Shown: positions 31,415 to 42,054 of the stretch, in pieces
Numbering within the stretch: the first letter of the stretch is position 1
Layout: each line of letters starts with the position of its first letter
From: Sphingomonadales bacterium
GTDB lineage: Bacteria > Pseudomonadota > Alphaproteobacteria > Sphingomonadales > Sphingomonadaceae
NCBI GenBank assembly: GCA_006226685.1
Contig: SBGG01000025.1
Location: forward strand, 1 to 64,000
Length of the DNA stretch: 64,000 nucleotides
Reading direction: 5' to 3'
Notes under the pieces: model-generated
What the model was told of the DNA's origin: nothing
Seen by the model: the letters and a program-made list of their open reading frames with translations, nothing else
Database searches by the model: none
Program-made: the position numbers and the translations under genes

Positions 31415-31954
31415 ATGAGACTGGTGGAAAAACGGGACTTGCTCAATCGCCGGGCCTTTTTGGGTCGATCGGCGGGCGCCGCCGTGCTGGCGGGCGCCGC
31501 CACGGCCATGGGCGGCAAGGGATTGGCGGCCGTGCCGCTCAAGACGGTGAAGGCGCCCGATGCGCCGGTGCTGATCAGGATGGCGCGCGACCTCTATCCG
31601 CATGATCGCCTGCCCGACACCTATTATGAAACGGCGGTTGCCACGATCGACGCGAAACTGGCGGGCGAACCGGCATCCGGCAAGTTGCTTTCCGAGGGGG
31701 TCGTTGCGCTGAACAAGGCGGCGACCGCGAAGTTCGGCAAGCCCTATCTCGACATTGCGGCCGAAGCGGATCGCGTTGCCGTGCTGAAGGACATTGAGGG
31801 CACGCCCTTCTTCGCCCGGATGCGCAGCGAGATGATTACCGCCTTCTACAACCAGGAAGAGCTGTGGGCGAAGCTGGGCTATGAGGGGTCCTCCGCCGAA
31901 TATGGCGGTTACCTCCACCGTGGTTTTGACGACATCGACTGGCTGCCCGCCTGA
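31415..31954 (+). CDS. gluconate 2-dehydrogenase subunit 3-like TAT-exported protein
   Basis: Twin-arginine signal NRRAFLGRSAGAAVLAGAATAMG; directly upstream of the GMC flavoprotein. Confidence 0.8.
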   Translation: MRLVEKRDLLNRRAFLGRSAGAAVLAGAATAMGGKGLAAVPLKTVKAPDAPVLIRMARDLYPHDRLPDTYYETAVATIDAKLAGEPASGKLLSEGVVALNKAATAKFGKPYLDIAAEADRVAVLKDIEGTPFFARMRSEMITAFYNQEELWAKLGYEGSSAEYGGYLHRGFDDIDWLPA

Positions 31955-31986
31955 ACAGACAGAATCTTGGGAAGAGGAACAGAAAA

Positions 31987-33558
31987 ATGGCTACGAAATT
32001 CGCGCTGAGCGACGACAGTGTCGTTGTCGTCATCGGGTCGGGCGCAGGCGGCGGCACTTTGTCGAACGAACTGGCGCAAAAGGGGATCAAGGTGGTGTGC
32101 CTCGAAGCGGGCGCACGGTATGAGATACCCGATTTCATCAACAATGAATGGGAAAGCTTCGACCAGCTTGCCTGGAAGGACAAGCGTACCACCTCCGGCA
32201 ACTGGCAGGTGGCGAAGGACTTTCCGAACCTGCCCGCATGGATTGTGAAGGCGGTGGGCGGCACCACCACTCACTGGGCAGGCGCGTCGCTGCGGTTTCA
32301 GGAGCATGAATGGAAGGCGCGCAGCACTTATGGCGACATTGCCGGCGCGACTTTGCTCGACTGGCCGATCGATGCCGCCGAAATGGCGCCCTGGTACGCC
32401 CGGGCGGAAAACAAGATGGGAACGACCGGCACCAACGGCATTCCCCGTCTGCCCGGCAACAATAATTATAAGGTGCTGGCGGCGGGCGCCAAGGCGCTGG
32501 GGTATAAGGAGTTCCATACCGGCAACATGTCGATCAACAGCCAGCCGCGCGACGGGCGCGGAAGCTGTCAGCAGATCGGTTTCTGTTTTCAGGGATGCAA
32601 GTCGGGCGCGAAATGGTCGACCCTCTATACCGAAATTCCGAAGGGCGAGGCGACCGGCAATCTGGAGGTGCGCCCGCAATCGCAGGTCATCCGTATCGAG
32701 CATAATGCGGCCGGCAAGGTGTCGGGCGTCGTCTATGCCGACAGCAAGGGCGTGATGCACCGGCAGAAAGCGCGGATGGTGGCGGTCGCGGGCAATTCGA
32801 TCGAAAGCCCCCGGTTGCTGCTCAATTCCGAAAGCACCATGTTCAAGGACGGTCTCGCCAACGGAGCAGGCCATGTCGGCCGCCATTATATGCGGCACAC
32901 GACTGGTTCCGTCTATGCGCAGTTCGACAAGCCCGTGCACATGTATCGCGGCACCACCATGGCCGGCATCGTCCGGGATGAAGCCGTGAACGATACCAGC
33001 CGCGGCTTCGTCGGCGGGTATGAGATGGAAACCATCTCTCTGGGCGTGCCTTTCTCGGCGGCATTCCTCCTGCCGGGCGCATGGGGACGGGATTTCAGTT
33101 CCATGCTCGATGGCTATGATCGTCTGGCCGGCATGTGGCTTGTGGGGGAAGATCTGCCGCAGGCCGACAACCGCGTCACGCTCAACAGCGATGTGAAGGA
33201 CGCGTTCGGCATGCCGGTCGCCAATGTCCATTATGATGACCATCCCAATGACGTGGCGATGCGCGATCACGCCTTTGCGCGGGGTGTGGCGATTTACGAG
33301 GCGGTCGGCGCGAAGCGCACGGTCAAGACGCCGCCCTATCCCTCGACCCATAATATGGGCACCAACCGGATGAGCGCGAAGGCGGAAGACGGCGTCGTCA
33401 ACAAATATGGGCAGACGCACGAAATCAAGAATCTGTTCGTTTCCGACGGCAGCCAGTTCACGACCAGCGCGGCGGAGAATCCGACGCTGACCATCGTGGC
33501 GCTCGCCATTCGTCAGGCCGACCATATCGCCGGTCTGATGGCCAGGGGCGAGATCTGA
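31987..33558 (+). CDS. GMC-family FAD-dependent alcohol dehydrogenase (large subunit)
   Basis: [31 protein letters not shown]-terminal [29 protein letters not shown]. Confidence 0.9.
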   Translation: MATKFALSDDSVVVVIGSGAGGGTLSNELAQKGIKVVCLEAGARYEIPDFINNEWESFDQLAWKDKRTTSGNWQVAKDFPNLPAWIVKAVGGTTTHWAGASLRFQEHEWKARSTYGDIAGATLLDWPIDAAEMAPWYARAENKMGTTGTNGIPRLPGNNNYKVLAAGAKALGYKEFHTGNMSINSQPRDGRGSCQQIGFCFQGCKSGAKWSTLYTEIPKGEATGNLEVRPQSQVIRIEHNAAGKVSGVVYADSKGVMHRQKARMVAVAGNSIESPRLLLNSESTMFKDGLANGAGHVGRHYMRHTTGSVYAQFDKPVHMYRGTTMAGIVRDEAVNDTSRGFVGGYEMETISLGVPFSAAFLLPGAWGRDFSSMLDGYDRLAGMWLVGEDLPQADNRVTLNSDVKDAFGMPVANVHYDDHPNDVAMRDHAFARGVAIYEAVGAKRTVKTPPYPSTHNMGTNRMSAKAEDGVVNKYGQTHEIKNLFVSDGSQFTTSAAENPTLTIVALAIRQADHIAGLMARGEI

Positions 33559-33623
33559 TTTTCGACCGGCAAAGTGGCCCCGTAACCGGAAAACCGGGGC
33601 GGGGCCGCGAGGAGTATGAAGCG

Positions 33624-34985
33624 ATGGAGAGTGTTGCTGTAGCAGGCAGTGCAACCCAGTCCGGCGATGGAGCGGACCGCGGTTGGCGGCAAAGCCGTGG
33701 CCTTCCCCCACTGGGCGAGATTTTCCGCACCATACCGGTAACCGGGCGGGGAGGACGACGTTTCCTGTCCTTTCTGGGGCCGGGGTATCTGGTCGCGGTC
33801 GGATATATGGATCCGGGCAACTGGGCGACGGATCTCTATGGCGGTTCGGCCTTCGGCTATACGCTACTGTCGGTCATCCTGTTGTCCAACATCATGGCGA
33901 TGCTGTTGCAGCATCTGGCCGTCCGGCTGGGGATTGCGACGGGGCGCGATCTGGCGCAGGCGTGCCGGGACCATTACAGCAAGCCGACCGCCATGGTTCT
34001 GTGGTTGTTGTGCGAGGTCGCCATCTGCGCCTGCGATCTGGCGGAGCTGATCGGTACCGCGATCGCGCTGCAATTGCTGTTCGGCATCCCGCTGGCCTGG
34101 GGCGTGGCGCTGACCGGGTTCGACGTGCTGTTGCTCCTGATGCTGCAGAAAAAGGGCGTCAGGATGCTGGAGGCACTGGTCATCACCCTGCTGGCCAGCA
34201 TCGCCATCTGTTTCGCCATAGAAATCGCTCTGGTCCGGCCCGATTGGAGCGGTGTGGCGGCGGGGTTCGTGCCCCGGGCGGAAATATGGACCAACCCGCT
34301 GATGCTCTATGTCGCCATCGGCATGATCGGGGCGACGGTCATGCCGCATAATCTCTACCTGCATTCGGCGATCGTGCAGAGCCGTTCCTATCAGCAGACC
34401 TTGCCGGGCAAACGGGAGGCCCTGCGGTTCGCAACGGTGGATTCGACCGTCGCGCTGGCGCTGGCGCTGCTCATCAACGCGTCGATCCTGATTTTGGCGG
34501 CAGGGGCCTTCCACGGCAGCGGGAAGGTGGTGATCGAGATCAACGAAGCCTATTGGCTGCTGGCGCCGACGCTCGGAACATCGATCGCCTCGACCGCCTT
34601 TGCGGTTGCGTTGCTTGCATCGGGGCAGAATTCCACGATCACGGCAACGCTGGCCGGGCAGATTGTGATGGAAGGCTTTACCACATGGCGTCTGACCCCG
34701 GCCGTGCGGCGCATGCTGACGCGGGGGCTGGCGCTGGCGCCCGCGCTGTTCGTGACGATTGCCTATGGCGAAAAGGCGACGGCGCAACTACTGGTGCTCA
34801 GTCAGGTGATCCTGTCGGCGCAACTGCCCTTTGCGATCATCCCGCTGGTGAAGTTTACCAGCGACCGGATGAAAATGGGCGAGATGGTGGCCCCGCGCTG
34901 GTTGTCGCTCAGTGCCTGGGGCATCGGGATCGTCATCATCGTCCTGAACCTCAAGCTGGTATGGGATGTCGTGGTGAATGGCTGA
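33624..34985 (+). CDS. Nramp-family divalent metal (Mn/Fe) transporter
   Basis: [11 protein letters not shown] motif, [15 protein letters not shown]. Confidence 0.9.
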   Translation: MESVAVAGSATQSGDGADRGWRQSRGLPPLGEIFRTIPVTGRGGRRFLSFLGPGYLVAVGYMDPGNWATDLYGGSAFGYTLLSVILLSNIMAMLLQHLAVRLGIATGRDLAQACRDHYSKPTAMVLWLLCEVAICACDLAELIGTAIALQLLFGIPLAWGVALTGFDVLLLLMLQKKGVRMLEALVITLLASIAICFAIEIALVRPDWSGVAAGFVPRAEIWTNPLMLYVAIGMIGATVMPHNLYLHSAIVQSRSYQQTLPGKREALRFATVDSTVALALALLINASILILAAGAFHGSGKVVIEINEAYWLLAPTLGTSIASTAFAVALLASGQNSTITATLAGQIVMEGFTTWRLTPAVRRMLTRGLALAPALFVTIAYGEKATAQLLVLSQVILSAQLPFAIIPLVKFTSDRMKMGEMVAPRWLSLSAWGIGIVIIVLNLKLVWDVVVNG

Positions 34986-35128
34986 GGCCGGCGAGGTCGT
35001 GGTCTGGCTGCGGCCGGTCAAAGCCTGTCCTTGCGCGATCGCCTGGCCCGGTCATCGAAAAGGCAGGCTGAGGCGCTGTTTCCGCTGCAATCAGAAGCGG
35101 TGCTCCGGCTGTCGTTCCATGCTGATTT

Positions 35129-35158
35129 CCGGGCGGGGAAATGATGCTCCCCGCCCGG
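35129..35158. terminator. bidirectional terminator-like hairpin between convergent genes
   Basis: CCGGGCGGGGA-N8-TCCCCGCCCGG. Confidence 0.6.
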
Positions 35159-35171
35159 CATCATTCTGATC

Positions 35172-35912
35172 TTATTGTGCCTTTGCCGATTGGCTCAGAA
35201 TTTCGGCGGCGGGTTTGTTGATCGCGTCAACCGTTCCGTCCGTCAGCATGGCTTTGGACAGGGTGGCGGCTTCGGCCTTGATGGCGGGATCCTCGCTGGC
35301 CTGACTGGCGCCGACCAGTGCGGAAAGCAGCATGTTCCGGTTGGCGGCATCGGCTTTTTCGGCAACGCTCTTGCGGGCAAGCTGCACGGCTTCCGTATAA
35401 TAGGGGGCAGCCCCGACCTTGTCCTGCGCGATCAGTTTGACATTGCCGAGCTGGGTCAAAATGCTCGTCAGCACCATGCGGCTTTGCGCATCGGCGGGCT
35501 TTGCCTTCACGACCTGCCGCCAATAGGGGGCGCTTTCCTCATAGAGCGGCGCAATAGCATCCATTTTTTGCAAAGCCGCATTGGCCGCAGCGGCCGCATA
35601 AAGCGCGTTGGCGAGGAAATTGACATAATCGAGATTGGCGGGATCGACCTTCACCGCATCGCGTACCGCCGGCAGAGCGGCTTCATATTTCGCAAGGGCG
35701 GTCATATTGTCGCCGCCCTGCTGGGCCTGCTGGCCCGCATTGAAATCGGCGACGGCCTGATTGAAGGCGGCAATCTGCTCCGGGCTCATGGCCGGGGCGG
35801 ACGGCGCATTCTGGTCCTGATCGGACGTGGAGGCTGGCGGTGAAGCGGCTTCCTGAGCTGTCGCAGGAACTGCGATGGAAAAAACAAGGGCTGTCAGCAG
35901 AGCACGGTGCAT
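35172..35912 (-). CDS. secreted tetratricopeptide-like protein
   Basis: Signal peptide MHRALLTALVFSIAVPATAQ; repeats of A-rich helices. Confidence 0.6.
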   Translation of the reverse strand: MHRALLTALVFSIAVPATAQEAASPPASTSDQDQNAPSAPAMSPEQIAAFNQAVADFNAGQQAQQGGDNMTALAKYEAALPAVRDAVKVDPANLDYVNFLANALYAAAAANAALQKMDAIAPLYEESAPYWRQVVKAKPADAQSRMVLTSILTQLGNVKLIAQDKVGAAPYYTEAVQLARKSVAEKADAANRNMLLSALVGASQASEDPAIKAEAATLSKAMLTDGTVDAINKPAAEILSQSAKAQ

Positions 35913-36137
35913 CTGATCTTTTCTCCGGCTTTGCGGACGCGCGCCGGAAAGATGAAACAGACACACGACCACGGGTTTTTGAGGAATGGCTCGAAAGCCT
36001 TTGGTGAGGCTAACGGTGCTTTCCTGTCGGTCAACCGTTGAAGGACGTGAGGAGAGGGTGTCGGGGCTCGGTTTGTCCCGATTGTTTCCCGGTTCATCCC
36101 CTTTGCGTGAAGGCGGGGCGAAGGCGAAATGGCCGGG

Positions 36138-36626
36138 TCAGCCCGGCCCGGATCGATCGATCGGCCCGCTGTCGAGCAAGGGCGCCGCATCGATATTCTG
36201 GGCGTCGAGAAGTTCGCTCATGCGTTCGAGAGCGGAGAGGATCATCGCCTGCTCCCATGCGGGCAGGACGGCAAAACGCGTCTGGAACTGCGCCTGAAGC
36301 TGATCGGGCGCCGTATCGAGCGCAACCTGCCCGGCCGCGGTGACATGCAGCAGCATCTGGCGTTTGTCCTGCGCGCTGCGCTGGCGGGTGACGAGGCCGG
36401 CCTTCACGAGACGGTCGACGATGCTGGTGACGGTCGGCTGCCCGAACTGAAGCGTAGCGGCAATGACCGAAGGCGTCGTTTCCTCGCGTCGATCGATTTC
36501 CTGCAGGACGAGCAGTTGGGAGGGAGTCAGGCCGGTTGTCGCGGCCAGGTTTTTGCCCACACGATCTGTGGCTCTCAAAATGCGTCGCAGTGCACGTAAG
36601 GCGGGGTTGGCGAGGGAGGTTTGCAT
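36138..36626 (-). CDS. ectR: MarR-family regulator, EctR-like
   Basis: MarR winged helix (QFGQPTVTSIVDRLVKAGLVTRQRSAQDKRQMLLHVT), divergent from ectA. Confidence 0.85.
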   Translation of the reverse strand: MQTSLANPALRALRRILRATDRVGKNLAATTGLTPSQLLVLQEIDRREETTPSVIAATLQFGQPTVTSIVDRLVKAGLVTRQRSAQDKRQMLLHVTAAGQVALDTAPDQLQAQFQTRFAVLPAWEQAMILSALERMSELLDAQNIDAAPLLDSGPIDRSGPG

Positions 36627-36662
36627 CAGGATTTTCTAACCGAATGGGGAATGTCTGCCAAA

Positions 36663-36685
36663 TTCATTATATTTCTATAAATGAA
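36663..36685. promoter_or_regulatory. EctR operator candidate
   Basis: Imperfect palindrome TTCATT-N11-AATGAA in the ectR-ectA intergenic region. Confidence 0.4.
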
Positions 36686-36874
36686 GTAAATTGAGGCCGT
36701 GGCATCGCCCTCCTGATCACCTTCGACCCTCTGTCTGGGGTTGTTAGTTGATATTTTCTGCGGAAATATGTATAGACTCCGCCGACGAGCCGTGGGAGGG
36801 GCTGTTTTCAGTCGTTCTAAAATTATTCATATAACGAAGTATATTTGCTTGCCTTGACGCAGGACCAGTCTTTT

Positions 36875-37405
36875 ATGACCCTTACCAACACCGCGTGCCC
36901 CGATGGTGGCCCGGTGGCATTTCGCTCCCCTCATGCCGAGGACGGTCCCGCCGTCACCGCGCTTATCGCTGAATGTCCGCCGCTCGATTCCAATTCGGCC
37001 TATTGCAATCTGCTGCAATGCACGCATTTCGCCGACAGCTGCATCCTTGCCGAGCGGCAGGGCAAGCTCATCGGCTGGATTTCGGGCTATCGCCTGCCGG
37101 CCGATCCGACCCGCTATTTTCTGTGGCAGGTTGCCGTTGCTGCGGAAGGACGCGGCTCCGGCCTTGCGACGCGGATGCTGGATGCGCTTCTGGCACGTCC
37201 CTCGCTGCACGGCGTGACGCATCTCATTACGACGATAACCCGCGATAATGCGGCGTCATGGCGGCTTTTCAGAGCCTTTGCCGAACGGAGGGGCACGGCC
37301 CTTCGGGAAAGTCTGTGCTTTGACCATGATCGTCATTTCGCGGGACGCCATGCGAGCGAATGGCAGGTGGAAATCGGGCCGCTTTCGGACGGTGCGCTGT
37401 CGTAG
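36875..37405 (+). CDS. ectA: L-2,4-diaminobutyrate acetyltransferase
   Basis: GNAT fold, LDSNSAYCNLLQCTHFADSCILAE, upstream of ectB. Confidence 0.93.
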   Translation: MTLTNTACPDGGPVAFRSPHAEDGPAVTALIAECPPLDSNSAYCNLLQCTHFADSCILAERQGKLIGWISGYRLPADPTRYFLWQVAVAAEGRGSGLATRMLDALLARPSLHGVTHLITTITRDNAASWRLFRAFAERRGTALRESLCFDHDRHFAGRHASEWQVEIGPLSDGALS

Positions 37406-37459
37406 ACCGATAAAAACAAACGAAAAATGCAGGACCATAACAACAGGAGGAACCTCACT

Positions 37460-38782
37460 ATGAGTATGGCCCCTAAACCGTCGGACAAAAGGCCCGACAC
37501 AGCCCTTTATGAACGGCGCGAATCCCGCGTCCGCAGCTATGCGCGCGCAATGCCGCGCGAATTCACCTCGGCCAGCGGCCCCTGGATGCTGGACAGCAAT
37601 GGCGGTCGTTATCTCGATTTTCTCGCCGGTTGCTCGTCGCTCAACTATGGGCATAACCATCCTGGGCTGAAAGCTGCGTTGCTCGACTATATCGAGCATG
37701 ACGGGATCACCCATGGCCTTGATCTTCATACCGAAGCCAAGGCGGCGTTTCTGGGCGCACTGGAAGAGGTGATCCTGCGGCCGCGTGGCCTTGACTATCG
37801 GGCCATGTTTACCGGCCCGACCGGCACCAACGCCGTCGAAGCGGCGATCAAGCTGGCGCGCAAAGTGACCGGACGCGAAATGGTGATTGCCTTCACCAAC
37901 GGCTTCCACGGCATGACACTGGGGGCGCTCGCCTGCACCGGCAATGCCGGTAAGCGTGGTGGCGCGGGCGTGCCGCTCTCCCATGTCGCGCATGAACCCT
38001 ATGACGGCTATTACGGTCCCGATGTCGATACCGCCGAATTGCTGGACCAGCGATTGTCCGATCCGTCCAGCGGTCTTGATGCGCCCGCTGCTATTCTGGT
38101 GGAAACGGTGCAGGGGGAAGGCGGCCTCAATGTGGCGTCGCCCGAATGGCTGCGCAAGATTGCGGTTATCGCGAAAGAGCATGGCGCGCTGCTGATCGTC
38201 GATGATATTCAGGCGGGCTGCGGCCGGACCGGCGGTTTTTTCAGCTTTGAGGATATGGGCTTCACGCCCGATATCGTGACGATGGCGAAATCGCTTTCGG
38301 GCATGGGGTTGCCGCTGGCGCTGACACTTTTCCGCCCGGAATATGATATCTGGGGGCCGGGCGAGCATAACGGCACTTTTCGCGGCAATAATCATGCATT
38401 CGTCACGGCGGCGGCTGCGCTTCGCCGGTTCTGGGCAGACCCCCGTTTTGGTGAGGATGTGCGTCGCAGGGGGGAGTTGCTCCGGCAAAAGCTGGAGGAA
38501 ATCGCCCGGAAGCATGGCCTTTCGACGCGCGGGCGAGGCATGATGCGCGGCCTCGATGTCGGGTCGGGCGAAATCGCCTCGGCGATTACCACCGCCGCAT
38601 TCGCACGCGGCCTCATCATCGAAACCAGCGGCGCCCATGACGAGATCGTCAAGGTGCTCGCTCCACTCACCATCGAAGACGATGTCTTTGCCGGAGGACT
38701 GGATATCCTGGCCACTTGCGTGGACGAGGCCCTGTCTGCCGCCAGCTCGTCCGCCGCCAGCCTCTGCGTCGCCGCTGAATAA
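37460..38782 (+). CDS. ectB: diaminobutyrate-2-oxoglutarate transaminase
   Basis: Class III aminotransferase (ESRVRSYARAMPREF, GPTGTNAVEAAIKLARK, VDDIQAGCGRTG). Confidence 0.94.
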   Translation: MSMAPKPSDKRPDTALYERRESRVRSYARAMPREFTSASGPWMLDSNGGRYLDFLAGCSSLNYGHNHPGLKAALLDYIEHDGITHGLDLHTEAKAAFLGALEEVILRPRGLDYRAMFTGPTGTNAVEAAIKLARKVTGREMVIAFTNGFHGMTLGALACTGNAGKRGGAGVPLSHVAHEPYDGYYGPDVDTAELLDQRLSDPSSGLDAPAAILVETVQGEGGLNVASPEWLRKIAVIAKEHGALLIVDDIQAGCGRTGGFFSFEDMGFTPDIVTMAKSLSGMGLPLALTLFRPEYDIWGPGEHNGTFRGNNHAFVTAAAALRRFWADPRFGEDVRRRGELLRQKLEEIARKHGLSTRGRGMMRGLDVGSGEIASAITTAAFARGLIIETSGAHDEIVKVLAPLTIEDDVFAGGLDILATCVDEALSAASSSAASLCVAAE

Positions 38783-38794
38783 GGGAGAAAAAAC

Positions 38795-39205
38795 ATGCTT
38801 ATCCGTTCGTTACAGGAAACCCGGGCCTCCGATCACAATGTTGTGTCGGAGGGCTGGGAAAGCGCGCGTCTGCTGCTGAAGGATGACGGCATGGGCTTCT
38901 CCATGCATGTTACCACCCTATACGCCGGCGCCGAGTTGAAGATGCATTATCAGAATCATCTGGAGGCGGTGCTGGTGCTGAAGGGCGACGGTACGATCGA
39001 GGATCTGGGCACCGGCGAGACGCACCAGTTGAAGGCCGGGTCCCTCTATGCGCTGAACGAGCATGACCGGCACATCCTGCGTCCGCGAACCGAAATGCTG
39101 ACGGTGTGTGTGTTCAACCCGCCGGTCACCGGTCGGGAGGTGCATGATGAAACCGGGGCCTATCCCGCCGATCCCGAATTGGCAAAGGAAGGCGTGGGGG
39201 CCTGA
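38795..39205 (+). CDS. ectC: L-ectoine synthase
   Basis: [59 protein letters not shown]. Confidence 0.95.
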   Translation: MLIRSLQETRASDHNVVSEGWESARLLLKDDGMGFSMHVTTLYAGAELKMHYQNHLEAVLVLKGDGTIEDLGTGETHQLKAGSLYALNEHDRHILRPRTEMLTVCVFNPPVTGREVHDETGAYPADPELAKEGVGA

Positions 39206-39206
39206 C

Positions 39207-40130
39207 ATGACGGCGGCGGAACTATTGGCCGATCTCTACCCCTCCCGATGCGCGGCTGAACCGGAAAGGCGGCCGCGCCTCGATCCTGTCGTCCACAGGC
39301 CGTGCTATCCCGGCGCGGCGCTGGATGAAGCACAGGTGGCCGCCTTTGAGCGCGATGGTTTTCTCGTGCTCGACGGACTGTTCGATGCAGAAGAAGTGGC
39401 CTTGTTGCAGCGGGAGACGGGACGGTTACTCGGGAATCCGGCTGGGCTGGATACCGAAACGATGATTACCGAACCCGGCGGTAAAGAGGTGCGGTCCATC
39501 TTCGCCATCCATCGCCAGAACAAGGTGATGGAGCGGCTGGCGGCGGACAGCCGCCTTGCCGGCGTTGCGTCCTTCCTGCTGGGCGATGATGTCTATATTC
39601 ACCAGTCGCGCCTCAATTATAAGCCAGGCTTTCACGGCAAGGAATTCTACTGGCATTCCGATTTCGAAACCTGGCATGTCGAGGACGGGATGCCGCGGAT
39701 GCGGGCGCTGTCGATCTCCGTGCTGCTGGCCGAGAATACGCCGAATAACGGTCCGTTGATGCTGATCCCCGGATCGCACAAAAGCTATCTGACCTGCGTC
39801 GGCGAAACGCCTGAGGATCATTACAAGATATCGCTGAAGCGGCAGGATTATGGTGTCCCTGATGAATTGAGCCTTGCCGAACTGGCGCAGGAACATGGCA
39901 TCGTCGCGCCCACCGGAAAGCCGGGGTCGGCGGTGATCTTCGACTGTAACATCATGCACGGGTCAAATGGGAATATTACCCCGTTGCCGCGGTCCAATGC
40001 CTTTTTCGTTTACAATGCGATGGCGAACCGGCTGGAGCAGCCGTTCGGGGTCGAAAAAGCGCGGCCGGATTTCATCGCGGCGCGCGATCCCCGGCCGATT
40101 GCACCTGTGACCGGGCGGCTGTGCGGATAA
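39207..40130 (+). CDS. ectD: ectoine hydroxylase
   Basis: EctD signature FYWHSDFETWHVEDGMPRMRALSISVLL. Confidence 0.95.
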   Translation: MTAAELLADLYPSRCAAEPERRPRLDPVVHRPCYPGAALDEAQVAAFERDGFLVLDGLFDAEEVALLQRETGRLLGNPAGLDTETMITEPGGKEVRSIFAIHRQNKVMERLAADSRLAGVASFLLGDDVYIHQSRLNYKPGFHGKEFYWHSDFETWHVEDGMPRMRALSISVLLAENTPNNGPLMLIPGSHKSYLTCVGETPEDHYKISLKRQDYGVPDELSLAELAQEHGIVAPTGKPGSAVIFDCNIMHGSNGNITPLPRSNAFFVYNAMANRLEQPFGVEKARPDFIAARDPRPIAPVTGRLCG

Positions 40131-40140
40131 TCGTGATCTG

Positions 40141-41550
40141 ATGGCAATAGTCAGCTTTCTGTTCTTCCTTGCGCTGTTTCTCGGCGTCGGGCTGGCGTCC
40201 GCCCGGGCGGCGCGGGGCACCCGGTCGGATTATTATATCGCCAGCCGCTCGGTCGGACCGGTGTCTGCGGGGCTTTCGGCCGTGGCAACGAATAATAGCG
40301 GCTATATGTTCATCGGTGTGATCGGCTATACCTATGCGGTCGGGCTGGCGGCGATATGGCTGATGGTCGGGTGGATCGTGGGGGATTTTCTGGCTTCCCT
40401 CATCGTTCACCGGCGTTTGCGTATTGCGACCGAGCGCACCGGCGAGTCATCCTTCAGCGCGGTTCTGGCCCGCTGGAACGGCGCTGATATGCCCATCTGG
40501 CGCAAGCTTGCGGCAATCATCACCATTATTTTCCTCGGTTCCTATGCCGCCGCGCAAATCGCAGCGGGGGGGAAGGCATTGCATGGCGTACTGGGCTGGG
40601 ACCAGACGACCGGAGCGTGGATCGTTGCCGCGTTGGTGCTTTCCTATTCGATCGCGGGTGGTATTCGCGCCTCCATCTGGACCGATGTCGCGCAGAGCGT
40701 CGTCATGATCGTGGCGATGAGCATTCTTGTCTTTGCCGGGGTGGCGGCGCTGGGCGGAGTCGGCGCAACTATCGCCGCATGGAAGGCCATTCCCGGATTT
40801 TTCGACCTGATGCCGCCGGATCTTGTATTGCCCGGCCTTCCCGGACTGGCGCTCTTCATTATCGGCTGGCTGTTCGCGGGATTGAGTGTGATCGGACAGC
40901 CTCATGTCATGGTCCGTTTCATGGCGCTGGACAGCCCGCGCAGCATGACCGCCGCGCGAGCCTATTATTATGGCTTTTTCACCCTTTTTTACGCGCTGGC
41001 CACCATTGCCGGAATGCTGGCGCGGTTGCTGGTGCCGCAGTTGGGTGAACTGGACCCGGAAATGGCGCTTCCGACCATGGCGGTGCAGCTGCTCTCGCCG
41101 TTGATGGTGGGGGTGATCCTCGCCGGTATCTTCGCGGCGACCATGTCGACGGCGGATTCGCTGGTGCTCAGTTGCTCGGCGGCGGTGACGCATGACCTGA
41201 TGCCGGGCGGGGCCGAGCGTCCGTTGATGTTGAAATTCGCCACCGCGGCGGTGACGGCGCTGGCCCTCTGGATCGCGCTTCATGGCACCAGTTCGGTGTT
41301 CGATCTGGTGATTCTTTCCTGGTCGACGCTCGCTGTCGCTTTCGGGCCGTTGCTTATCCTGCTGGCGCTGGGGCGGTCCGTCACGCAATGGCGGGCTATC
41401 CTGATGATGGCGGGAGCTATTGCCGTTGCCTTGCTGTGGCGCGAGGCAGGATTGCAGAATGCCGTTTATGAAGGCCTGCCGGGGATAGTCGTGGGGCTGC
41501 TGATCGGAACCATCGGCGCCCGCCGCCGGAAAATTCTGCCGCTTAGCTGA
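40141..41550 (+). CDS. sodium:solute symporter (SSS family), candidate (hydroxy)ectoine transporter
   Basis: Multi-TM SSS protein; 10 bp after ectD. Confidence 0.82.
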   Translation: MAIVSFLFFLALFLGVGLASARAARGTRSDYYIASRSVGPVSAGLSAVATNNSGYMFIGVIGYTYAVGLAAIWLMVGWIVGDFLASLIVHRRLRIATERTGESSFSAVLARWNGADMPIWRKLAAIITIIFLGSYAAAQIAAGGKALHGVLGWDQTTGAWIVAALVLSYSIAGGIRASIWTDVAQSVVMIVAMSILVFAGVAALGGVGATIAAWKAIPGFFDLMPPDLVLPGLPGLALFIIGWLFAGLSVIGQPHVMVRFMALDSPRSMTAARAYYYGFFTLFYALATIAGMLARLLVPQLGELDPEMALPTMAVQLLSPLMVGVILAGIFAATMSTADSLVLSCSAAVTHDLMPGGAERPLMLKFATAAVTALALWIALHGTSSVFDLVILSWSTLAVAFGPLLILLALGRSVTQWRAILMMAGAIAVALLWREAGLQNAVYEGLPGIVVGLLIGTIGARRRKILPLS

Positions 41551-41798
41551 CCGAAAAGGTGCATGCTTCCAGGAAAAGAGACAGGTGACGGTGCCGCCAA
41601 GAGAGAGGGCTGATCCCGGCATTCATTCCTGATCATGATAGGGCGCAGGCGAGTCTTTCTGGTCGCAATTCGCCGGCCACCGATACATTTCCATGCTCTT
41701 CCATCCGTGGCCAGAAGCGGTGGAGAGGAAATGCTGCGGTTGAACGGAGTGAAGGCGAGCCCCGGCAATGGTGGGCAGATGGCATCGCGCCAATAAAA

Positions 41799-41843
41799 TG
41801 GTGCCGCAGAAGGGACTCGAACCCCCGACCCCAACATTACGAA
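41799..41843. repeat. distal att copy of the integrative element (45-bp direct repeat of tRNA-Thr 3' end)
   Basis: TGGTGCCGCAGAAGGGACTCGAACCCCCGACCCCAACATTACGAA, identical to 52256-52300. Confidence 0.95.
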
Positions 41844-42054
41844 ATCATGTCTATGATTCAGGAAATTCTATTTAATTCAGTATGATAATGCCAATAGTAA
41901 GTGGTAATTTCTGATTTACCCAGCGACGACCAAAGCGCATGCAAGAAGCTGCTTTCACCGTTTCCTATCGAAAGCACTTTGGTAGGATGCGAGTTCGAAA
42001 AGTGACCTCACGCGGACCTACTCACGCGCGATTTACAACATGGCGATCGAATGA

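Noticed and set aside
31909-33711. 600-aa minus-strand ORF opposite the GMC dehydrogenase
   Set aside because: Shadow ORF; the plus strand has a clear FAD-binding and GMC signature.
41466-41837. 123-aa minus-strand ORF running from the SSS gene into the att repeat
   Set aside because: Antisense to the symporter and crosses the tRNA-derived repeat; not plausible coding sequence.
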